DNA from: JAIEPT01 sp038217425
GTDB taxonomy: Bacteria; Planctomycetota; Planctomycetia; Gemmatales; Gemmataceae
NCBI GenBank assembly: GCA_038217425.1
Contig: JBBQPM010000037.1
Span: 1 to 45,716 of the forward strand
Direction: 5' to 3'
Length of the DNA stretch: 45,716 nucleotides
A program made the position numbers and the translations under genes. Below the pieces are notes generated by a model. It was given only the letters and a program-made list of their open reading frames with translations, made no database searches and was not told the origin of the DNA. This document shows, piece by piece, positions 8,896 to 16,016 of this stretch (the stretch's first letter is position 1; each line of letters begins with the position of its first letter).

Positions 8896-10923
8896 TTAAT
8901 CGAGCCCCGATACGTTGCGACGGGGCAGCGAAAGGAAGACCGTGCTTCCCCGTCCCGGCGTCGACTCCATCCAGATCTTTCCCCGGTGACGACTCACCAC
9001 TCGCTGCACGATGGCCAGGCCCATCCCCTCGCCCGGTCCCGACTGCGGGTGAAAACGCTGAAAGGCCTGAAAAACCTTCGGTAGGTATGCCGCATCAAGC
9101 CCCAGGCCGTTGTCCTTCACTTGATAGGTTACCATATTTCCTTCCACCGCGCCGCTGATCTCGATGACGCCGGGACGCGCCGGATCGAGATAGTTGAGGG
9201 CATTGGCGATGACGTTGCCAAAGGCTCGCTCGAGCGCCGCGGCATCGCCCCAGACATCGGGCAGGTTTCCCACCTCGAAGGTTGCCTTCTTTTCGTGGGC
9301 CGTGGAGTGCAGCGACTTGACGATGCGGTCGACCACCTCTCGGACTGGAACTTCCTGTAGCGAGTACTCCACCCGTCCTGCCCGGGATAGCCGCAGCAGC
9401 GAGTCGATGATGGTGCTCAGCCGGCGAACGCCGTTGGTGATGAAACTGATCGATTCCAGCATATCGCGGTCGATCAGCGCCATCCCCTTCGCACGAACGG
9501 CATCGGGGATCTCAGGGGCGCCCAGCAATTCGCGGAGATCGCCGCACGTCGTCGTGAGCTCCCTGCTGAATCCTTGGAGATTGACGAGGGGCGAGCGCAA
9601 GTCATGCGAGACGCTGTAAACGAACGTCTCGTTCTCCTCATTTTTTTCCCGCAAATCTCGATTCGCCTCGGCGAGGGCGCTGGTGCGTTCGCGAACGCGT
9701 TCTTCCAATTCTTCATTGAGCAGTCGGATTCTCTCCTCAACCTGCCGGCTCAAGGTGATGTCGCGAAACACCGACATGCTGCCGAAAATCTCGCCGTGCG
9801 AATCGCGCAGCGGCCTGGCGCTGACGCTTAGCCGGATGCCTTGGGGGTTGTGGACGTTGCGAATGACCTGTTCGACGCCGTCGACGGATTCCCCGCTCAA
9901 TCCGCGAATGAGCGGGGATTCGGCAGGGGGAAACAGCGTGACGCCGTCGGCGCAAAAGACGCCGTAGTGCTTACTCCACTGGTCGTGCGGCAAGTCGGCC
10001 ATGCCCAGACCGACGATCTTTTCCGCCGCCGGGTTGAAGAGAATGAACTCCCCTCGAGCGTTCACCACCGCTACCCCTTCGCTCATACTGGCGAGGATGG
10101 TCTGGACGATTTGCAACTGCTCGCGCAACTTCATCTGCGAGAGCAGCAGTTTTTGGGACATCGTGTGGAATGTGCGATCGAGTTCGCCGATCTCGTCGCC
10201 GCCTGCGAGCGGCGAAGCGAGCGCCTCGCCGTTCGCGAAGCGACGAGCGTTTTCGCCGAGCGTCGCAAAACGACGGCTGAAGTCACGTTGGAAGATCCAC
10301 AGCACGATGACCGAAGCGAGAGTCGAAAGGACGCCCCCTGCGATAAAAAGGCCAATCGTCTGTCGGCCCAGCGCGTCGACCTCACGATCGCGTTCACTCG
10401 CCAGACGTTCTTCTTCCTTGAGAAAGTCCTGCAAATCGGCGCGGACGGCGTCGATGAGTTTCTTCCCGGCGCCACTGCGAATGCGTTCGACCCCCTGGCC
10501 GTTCCCCGGCGTGCGAAAGGCCTGGCGCGTCTGCTCAATCCAAACGAAAAACTTCATCCCCTTGTCCGCGACCGACTCCGCGAGGGCTTGTTGTTTCGGA
10601 TTGTCGCTGACGATTTTCGGGAGTTGCTCGAGGAGTTCCGGGAGTTCTTCGAATTGCTTGAAGTTTTGGTCGGTAAACTCCGGACCGAGATCGAGGGCCA
10701 GGCCGCGGAGACCTCCTTGGCCTTCCAGGAGGGCGACAAGGATCCCGTTGGCCTCCACGAGAACGTGCGACGAATGCGCCGTCCATCTTTGGGCTTCGGC
10801 GTTTTGGATCCGCATCCAGAACGCAAGGGGGAGAAATCCGAGTTGAAACACAAGGGGAATGCAGATCAGCAGCAGACCCTTCTTGGCGATCGTCAGGTGA
10901 ACGGCCATGCGGGTGACGCTCAT
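8896..10923 (-). CDS. Membrane histidine kinase with CHASE3, HAMP and PAS domains
   Basis: A transmembrane helix near residues 10-32 is followed by an extracytoplasmic CHASE3-like helical domain, a second helix near 180-205, a HAMP domain, a PAS domain (residues about 270-390), a coiled coil, and a kinase core with H440 in SVSHDLRSP and an ATPase domain ending in GEGMGLAIVQRVV and TPGRGSTVFLSLP. It should sense an envelope or membrane signal and phosphorylate the receiver encoded next. The start is uncertain: TTG at 10941 would add six residues, but the ATG at 10923 is preferred; neither has a strong Shine-Dalgarno. It is the first gene of the three-gene phosphorelay operon. The extracytoplasmic ligand is not known. 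Confidence 0.9.
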   Translation of the reverse strand: MSVTRMAVHLTIAKKGLLLICIPLVFQLGFLPLAFWMRIQNAEAQRWTAHSSHVLVEANGILVALLEGQGGLRGLALDLGPEFTDQNFKQFEELPELLEQLPKIVSDNPKQQALAESVADKGMKFFVWIEQTRQAFRTPGNGQGVERIRSGAGKKLIDAVRADLQDFLKEEERLASERDREVDALGRQTIGLFIAGGVLSTLASVIVLWIFQRDFSRRFATLGENARRFANGEALASPLAGGDEIGELDRTFHTMSQKLLLSQMKLREQLQIVQTILASMSEGVAVVNARGEFILFNPAAEKIVGLGMADLPHDQWSKHYGVFCADGVTLFPPAESPLIRGLSGESVDGVEQVIRNVHNPQGIRLSVSARPLRDSHGEIFGSMSVFRDITLSRQVEERIRLLNEELEERVRERTSALAEANRDLREKNEENETFVYSVSHDLRSPLVNLQGFSRELTTTCGDLRELLGAPEIPDAVRAKGMALIDRDMLESISFITNGVRRLSTIIDSLLRLSRAGRVEYSLQEVPVREVVDRIVKSLHSTAHEKKATFEVGNLPDVWGDAAALERAFGNVIANALNYLDPARPGVIEISGAVEGNMVTYQVKDNGLGLDAAYLPKVFQAFQRFHPQSGPGEGMGLAIVQRVVSRHRGKIWMESTPGRGSTVFLSLPRRNVSGLD

Positions 10924-11035
10924 CAGTCTTAGGGGATGCAAACCTTAAGACTAACAGAATTTCGTAATCTGTCACCCTGCGTTTTTGGAAATTGCACTAC
11001 GTGGGGTGGATTGGCCGACAGGCCCAGCGGCGAGG

Positions 11036-11067
11036 GAAAACGCCGTATCCCGTGACGGGATACGGCG
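11036..11067 (-). terminator. Rho-independent terminator after the Cys-rich protein gene
   Basis: A perfect 12-bp inverted repeat (11041-11052 and 11056-11067, arms CGCCGTATCCCG and CGGGATACGGCG) with a 3-base loop lies 14 bases beyond the stop codon of the minus-strand gene. Reading in that direction, the stem is followed directly by TTTTCC. It also separates this gene from the kinase operon further along. Confidence 0.85.
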
Positions 11068-11081
11068 CCGTTCGCGAATCG

Positions 11082-11636
11082 TTACTTGACGGGAAGCTTC
11101 TGATCCGGAGCAGGCAAGGTCTGCGGCAGCGCCGGCGAGGCGACCGCGCCGGGTGCCGCGGGCAAGCAGGCGGGCGTCGCGCTGCACGGGACTTTCTTTC
11201 TGACCGTGTAGGCGACCTTCTCCACCACGCTTTCCGTGACGCATTTCATAATCGTCTCCTCATGCGTGACGATCTCGCGTTTCACGAGCTGGATTCGGCA
11301 GAATGGGCCTTCGCAACTGGGGCAACCGCCGCAGTTCTCCTTCCCGCAGGCGTGGCCCGGTCCCGCGAAACAGGATTTGCCGCTTTGCGACAGGCAGAAC
11401 GGGTCGGGCTTCGCGGAATAGACCCACTTCTTGTGCTTTTTGACTTCGGGGACCATTCTGCACACCAGGCGTTCGACGTCCTTGTAACAAGTCTCTTCGA
11501 CCCACTGAAAGCCTGGCTCGCAAGGGTCGGCGAGTACTTTAGGATGCGGGTGCTTGTGCGTGACCGGCAAGATGTCCGCGGCACTCGCCGACGTGCTGGC
11601 AACCAGGAATGCAGTGATAACCATATAGCGTTTCAT
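11082..11636 (-). CDS. Secreted Cys-rich protein of unknown function
   Basis: The 184-residue protein has a signal peptide (MKRYMVITAFLVASTSASA, cleavage likely after residue 19-20). The mature part holds about a dozen cysteines, among them the cluster CGGCPSCEGPFC near residues 100-111, together with KK/KKW basic segments and a Pro/Ala-rich tail ending in LPAPDQKLPVK. The cysteines could form disulfides in the periplasm or bind metal; the CxxCxxC spacing permits either. Similar small Cys-rich secreted proteins with a CYKDVERLVCRMVPE-like block are, as far as I recall, a planctomycete theme, but no function is known to me. The ATG at 11636 has an AAGGATG site, and a strong terminator follows, so it is probably a single-gene unit. 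Confidence 0.8.
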   Translation of the reverse strand: MKRYMVITAFLVASTSASAADILPVTHKHPHPKVLADPCEPGFQWVEETCYKDVERLVCRMVPEVKKHKKWVYSAKPDPFCLSQSGKSCFAGPGHACGKENCGGCPSCEGPFCRIQLVKREIVTHEETIMKCVTESVVEKVAYTVRKKVPCSATPACLPAAPGAVASPALPQTLPAPDQKLPVK

Positions 11637-11734
11637 GATTCATCCTTTGAGTTAGAAGTTGGGGATATCGCTTAGTACTACAGCGCCAGATTCCCGCGGG
11701 GCGTTGCCGTAACTTCAACGACAGGCAGCATTTA

Positions 11735-11840
11735 CTCCCTCTCCCTCCGGGAGAGGGGTTGGGGGTGAGAGGAAGTAGCCGTGCTGCTCTCGTGAGCCTT
11801 TTCCCCTCACCCCCGCCCCTCTCCCGGAGGGAGAGGGGAG
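11735..11840. repeat. REP-like inverted repeat pair (two palindromic GC-rich hairpins)
   Basis: Two arms of about 40 bases (11735-11774 and 11799-11840) are inverted copies with few differences, separated by about 24 bases. Each arm carries its own 9-10-bp hairpin of the form CCCTCTCCC-TCC-GGGAGAGGG, followed by a GGGGGTGAG tract. This is the architecture of REP doublets or REPINs mobilised in trans by RAYT transposases. It lies just after the stop of the porin gene (11858), so it may also stabilise or end that transcript. No RAYT gene is present in the window. Confidence 0.8.
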
Positions 11841-11857
11841 AAGATAGCGATGTAGTA

Positions 11858-13636
11858 TTAGAAATCGAAAGCGAAGCGCATTCCGCCTCCCCAGTAATTG
11901 CCCGAGGCCGGGCTGCCGAGGAAATCACGGTGGGACATCTCGGCGTTCCACTGGACCTTGATGTTCGGGTTGAGGAACCAATTGAGACCCGCGGTGAACG
12001 AGTTGATGTTGCCGCCGACGATGCCGGCGTTGGTGTCGGTCAGGTTCAGGTAGGACCATCGACCGCCGACCTGCCAGGCGCCTTTGCTGAAGATGTTCAG
12101 GCAGTTTTCGCCTTCCACCCAGAAGGCGTTGCGGAAGGGAACGACTCGGCCATAGCCGGGGCTCTTCTTGTTGAAATCGCGATGTTCGCCCGTGAGGAAG
12201 TACAAGACTTCGACGTAGGCGCCCTGGGTGAAGTAAGTCGATCCCGGTTTGAGTGCGGACGTTCCTTGCGTGTAGTTCACCGCGGTCACGTTGTCCACCC
12301 ACGAAGCCGTGTACTCGGCGTTGAGGAGGAACGGCCCCCACTGGAAGGTGAACTCGGGGTTGATCACGTTCTGATGTTCCGCCGTCACTTGCGAAAAGGC
12401 GGCGACGTTATGGAGCACGGCGTTGCCGTTGCGTAACTCCGTTCGAGCGCGGAAGCGGACCTGGTCGTCGTCCAGATCGCGGAAGTAGCCGCTGACGCCG
12501 AACCAGGCGAGACGGCGTCCGTTGTCTTCGTAGCAGGGCAAGTATCCGAAGCGATAGTTGCCGCTCCATTCGCCGTCGCCGACGTTCCAGCCGAAGATGT
12601 TGCGCTGGGTTTTGAACCAGCCGACGTTCGAAGTCCAGCGTTCGTCTTCGCTCCAGTTGTAGACGGTGATGCCGGGGGAGAAGCCGTTATTGCCGTCTTC
12701 GATGTAGGCGTCGAACTGGTACGACCGTTCGAGAAAGTTGAGGAATCGGCTGCTGGTGTAATGTTCGAGCCCGATGGGGGGCTTTTGATTGCCGACGCGG
12801 ACGTTGCCGAAGAAGGGGATCTTGGTCATTTCGACCCACAGATCGGTGGGGACCGGCGTATTCGCTTGATTGCCGAGGGCGCCTTTGAGATTTGCCGGGT
12901 CGGCGGCGGAGAAGGCGTTGAGGAAGTCGAACTCGGCGGTGAAGTTGAAGGTCTCCCACACCGATCCTTCCGCGGTCAAGCGCGCTCGGCGAAAGTTCGT
13001 GCCGTCGTCGTAGCCGTAGAAGGCGTTCGACGAATTCGCGACCCGTCCCAGTCCGCCGGGATTGGCGCTGATGACATTGGGGTCGGCATCGACGAAGACC
13101 ATATCGTACTGCGCTCGGCCGCCCAAGTGGAACTTGAAGGCCTTGTCGGCGGTTTCGAACCAGACGCCGTGATTCCAGCGGGCGTTCATGCCGAGATTCT
13201 GTCCGACGACGTGTCCGTCCTCCTCAGCCTTGTGCTTGACGGCGGCGTCCGCGGCGGCCTTTTTCTTGGCCTCTTCCTTGTTGTAATCGCTAATGATCGA
13301 GCGGACCTCGGTCTTGTTGAGCGCCGGGGCGGCGACCGCTTCGCCCGCCTGTGGGCTGGCTGCCTTGGCGGCGGCCGCCTCTTCCGCTTTCTTCTGCATC
13401 TCTTCTTTCAGATACTCGGCGACGATCGCGCGGATTTCGTCCTTGGTCAGATTCGCGCCGGCCTTCGCGGGCGCCGGCGGCAACGTCGGCGGTTCCAGCG
13501 GCGCCAACACGCCCGGCGGCGGGGCCACTAGATTCGGAGCCGGTAGAAGTTCACCCGGTTGTGCCTGAACCAGACCGGCCCAGCACAACAAGACGGCGCT
13601 ACCCGTCTGCCAGCATCTGCGGAATCCATTCCACAT
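11858..13636 (-). CDS. Outer-membrane porin of the OprO/OprP type with N-terminal helical linker
   Basis: The 592-residue protein has a signal peptide (cleavage near VQAQ, residue 26), a Pro-rich stretch (30-60), a charged helical linker, and a beta-barrel from about residue 145 to the terminal Phe (MRFAFDF), the usual C-terminal signature for barrel assembly. The barrel contains typical strands such as FKFHLGGRAQYDMVFVD and matches the phosphate-selective porin O/P superfamily in general. The linker has an internal duplication: LTKDEIRAIVAEYLKEE (63-79) and LNKTEVRSIISDYNKEE (106-122). The ATG at 13636 has AAGGAT upstream; an 18-residue extension is less likely. Substrate is uncertain; the family name does not prove phosphate. 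It is divergent from the second porin. Confidence 0.88.
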   Translation of the reverse strand: MWNGFRRCWQTGSAVLLCWAGLVQAQPGELLPAPNLVAPPPGVLAPLEPPTLPPAPAKAGANLTKDEIRAIVAEYLKEEMQKKAEEAAAAKAASPQAGEAVAAPALNKTEVRSIISDYNKEEAKKKAAADAAVKHKAEEDGHVVGQNLGMNARWNHGVWFETADKAFKFHLGGRAQYDMVFVDADPNVISANPGGLGRVANSSNAFYGYDDGTNFRRARLTAEGSVWETFNFTAEFDFLNAFSAADPANLKGALGNQANTPVPTDLWVEMTKIPFFGNVRVGNQKPPIGLEHYTSSRFLNFLERSYQFDAYIEDGNNGFSPGITVYNWSEDERWTSNVGWFKTQRNIFGWNVGDGEWSGNYRFGYLPCYEDNGRRLAWFGVSGYFRDLDDDQVRFRARTELRNGNAVLHNVAAFSQVTAEHQNVINPEFTFQWGPFLLNAEYTASWVDNVTAVNYTQGTSALKPGSTYFTQGAYVEVLYFLTGEHRDFNKKSPGYGRVVPFRNAFWVEGENCLNIFSKGAWQVGGRWSYLNLTDTNAGIVGGNINSFTAGLNWFLNPNIKVQWNAEMSHRDFLGSPASGNYWGGGMRFAFDF

Positions 13637-14164
13637 GCGAGAATCCTTTCTGAGGCAGTGACTGTCGTCTGCGGAAATCCATTCCGCCAACTCGCGAAGA
13701 CCGATGATCGGAATTTCAAGGCTCCGATTCGTCCTTCGCTATCTTCTTTTCGGATTGCAGCGACGATGGGGCTTATTCAGAAGGCGCTATACTTGGTGGG
13801 GCAGTCACAACGGCGCCGCGATCTTCGGAATCTCGCGCACGCCAAGTATCCTCCGCACAATCGGACCATATTCTTGCGTTGAAGCGCACGCGTCTTCCGA
13901 TTGGATAAGCCGTAGCGAAGAATCCGGTTGCACGCACCGTCCGCAAGATCATGAAGATTTCGGGAAGTCGCGTTTCTGAAGTGCAAATCGGCGTCCTTGC
14001 GCGGAATAAATCCCCTGGGCGTCATCCCAGGCACATCTCCATTCAAGAATTGCCCGCGCCATGCAGATTCTCCGCACCTTCATATCCGGTTCAAGCGGCA
14101 CGGTTCGATGAAAGGAGCGAAGGGTTTACTGTTCCGTTGCACTTTCCAGATTTGGAGAACGACC
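13637..14164. other. Intergenic region between the two divergent porin genes
   Basis: This 528-base stretch must hold the promoters of both porins. No ORF in it has convincing codon pattern or family similarity; the short plus-strand frames here look fortuitous. A TATACT hexamer occurs near 13788 but lacks a partner -35 at proper distance. GC content appears lower than in the flanking genes. Confidence 0.5.
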
Positions 14165-15781
14165 ATGAAGATCCGAAGCAAGGTCAGGATGACCGGCCTG
14201 ATAGGCTGCTTCCTTGCCGCGATGACGTGCGTCTCGATACGCGCCCAGGAGTTTCTGCCGCCGCCGACACTACCGCCCGCAGAGCAACTTCCGCCCCCCG
14301 CCACGAAGAAGGAATCTCTCGAGGCGATGCTCAAATCCGATCCCGCGCTCGCCAAAGAACTCGAGGCGGTGATCGAAGGATATATCAAGAAGCGCGAGGG
14401 AGAAAAGAAGAAGGCAGACGAAGAGAAAAAGCGAAACGACGAGGCCAACAAGAAGGGCGAAGAGCAGGCGAAGCACGCGGAGCAATTCGCCGCAGATCAT
14501 GCCTACTGGCAGGGGCATGGCGCCGAGAAGTTTAACTTCCCGATCCTGTACGATTCGCTGCACCCGTATCCCGATCCGACCAAAAAAAGTACGAAGTGGT
14601 ACGACAAGATGTCGATCCGCGGCTACACGCAGATCCGCTTCGACAAGACGGTGCACAACGAGGACGAGACCGTCGCCCCCAATTTATTCGGCGACCGAGG
14701 CATCAACGGAAACGCGGAAGGCTTCACGGTTCGTCGGCTCCGTTTCATCTTCTCGGGCGATTTGAGCGACTATATGTCGTACTACATTCAACCCGACTTT
14801 GCCTCGACGATTTCGGGCGTCAGCAACGCTAACTCTTTCACTCAGATGCGCGACGTTTACGCGGACGTCTATTTCGACAAGGAGAAGGAACATCGCCTGC
14901 GTATCGGTCTGTCGAAGGTTCCGTACGGTTGGGAAAACTTGCAGTCGAGCATCAATCGCATCCCGCTGGACCGCACCGACGCGATGAACACGGCGGTGGC
15001 CCCGAACGAACGCGATCTGGGCGTCATCTATTACTGGACTCCGGTCGCGAAGCAGAAATTGCTCAAAGCCCTGGTGGACGGCGGCCTCAAAGGCTCGGGC
15101 AACTACGGCATTTTCGGCCTGGGCATCTACGACGGTCAAGGCGGCTCGGTCCCCGAGGCGAACATGACGCTACACACCGTCGCCCGCTTCACGTGGCCTG
15201 TGCAACTGGACTGGTCGAACGGCCAAGTCATCGAAGCCAGCATTCAGGGCTATCGCGGCAACTACGTCGTCAGCGGCTCGGCCATCAGCCCGCTCGGCAT
15301 TGGCCCGACCCGAGTCCCCGTTGGAACTGGCACGACCGGAGCCCCCACCGGCCAACTCGAACAACGCGTCGCCGCCTCGTTCATCGTCTTCCCCCAACCC
15401 TTCGGCTTCCAAGCCGAATGGCAGATCGGCGAAGGCCCTGGCCTCGACGTTACTCAAACCCGGGTCATCACCCGCGACATCACTGGCGGTTACCTCATGG
15501 GGTTGTACAAGCACGACACCGAAGCTTGCGGCATCTTCACTCCCTACTGCCGATACCAGCAGTACACCGGCGGCTACCGCAACGTCGCCAACGCACCCTA
15601 CGGCCAACAACGCCAAATCGACTTCGGCATCGAATGGCAGATCCGCAAAGAAATGGAGGTCGTCTGCGAGTACAGCCTCGTCGACACCCCGAACTTCACC
15701 GCGATCAACACCGCCAACACGAGGTCGTACCGCGAATTCGAAGGCTCGGTCTTCCGCGTTCAATTCCAGATCAACTACTAG
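14165..15781 (+). CDS. Second OprP-like outer-membrane porin
   Basis: The 538-residue protein has a signal peptide (cleavage near SIRAQ, residue 28), a Pro-rich segment (31-46), a very Lys/Glu-rich helical linker (about 50-112, likely coiled coil), and a barrel from about residue 145 ending in a Tyr-terminal strand (RVQFQINY). Barrel strands such as SIRGYTQIRFDKTV and FTVRRLRFIFSGDLSDYMSYYIQ are typical of the phosphate-selective porin O/P superfamily. The ATG at 14165 follows a GGAG site by seven bases; an upstream in-frame extension has no signal peptide. It shares architecture with the divergent porin but the sequence differs, so they are probably diverged paralogues. A strong terminator follows at once. 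Confidence 0.9.
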   Translation: MKIRSKVRMTGLIGCFLAAMTCVSIRAQEFLPPPTLPPAEQLPPPATKKESLEAMLKSDPALAKELEAVIEGYIKKREGEKKKADEEKKRNDEANKKGEEQAKHAEQFAADHAYWQGHGAEKFNFPILYDSLHPYPDPTKKSTKWYDKMSIRGYTQIRFDKTVHNEDETVAPNLFGDRGINGNAEGFTVRRLRFIFSGDLSDYMSYYIQPDFASTISGVSNANSFTQMRDVYADVYFDKEKEHRLRIGLSKVPYGWENLQSSINRIPLDRTDAMNTAVAPNERDLGVIYYWTPVAKQKLLKALVDGGLKGSGNYGIFGLGIYDGQGGSVPEANMTLHTVARFTWPVQLDWSNGQVIEASIQGYRGNYVVSGSAISPLGIGPTRVPVGTGTTGAPTGQLEQRVAASFIVFPQPFGFQAEWQIGEGPGLDVTQTRVITRDITGGYLMGLYKHDTEACGIFTPYCRYQQYTGGYRNVANAPYGQQRQIDFGIEWQIRKEMEVVCEYSLVDTPNFTAINTANTRSYREFEGSVFRVQFQINY

Positions 15782-15794
15782 TTTCCGCAAGCGT

Positions 15795-15832
15795 CCCGCC
15801 CAGGTCGACAAGACCTGGGCGGGTTTCTGTTT
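15795..15832 (+). terminator. Rho-independent terminator after the second porin gene
   Basis: Arms CCCGCCCAGGTC (15795-15806) and GACCTGGGCGGG (15812-15823) form a perfect 12-bp stem with a 5-base loop, followed by TTTCTGTTT, 14 bases after the porin stop. The last GGG and the T-rich tract also form the left arm of a second 8-bp hairpin (15821-15828 with 15833-15840), which would exclude part of the first. Confidence 0.85.
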
Positions 15833-15915
15833 AGAAACCCAGACGCTCACCGTTGAACTCGTCAGTCGACCCAGCTAACATCAACAAACCGACGGATCCC
15901 TCGAGAGAAGCGGAC

Positions 15916-15944
15916 TTGATCAACGCTCGGAGGGACGCTATAGA
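15916..15944 (+). promoter_or_regulatory. Putative sigma-70-type promoter for the type I secretion operon
   Basis: TTGATC (15916-15921) and TATAGA (15939-15944) are spaced by exactly 17 bases, 72 bases upstream of the exporter ATG. Each box matches the consensus at four of six positions. It lies between the porin terminator and the exporter gene, where a promoter is expected. Confidence 0.45.
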
Positions 15945-16016
15945 TTACGGTATCGTAAGGGAGCAAGGGCTCAGTTCGGCGGATGCGCGGGGGTTCTCGA
16001 CTACAGGAAGTTCGAT

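Noticed and set aside
13788..13793. TATACT as a porin promoter
   Set aside because: No -35-like hexamer sits at 16-18 bases, and it is nearly 380 bases from the porin ATG.
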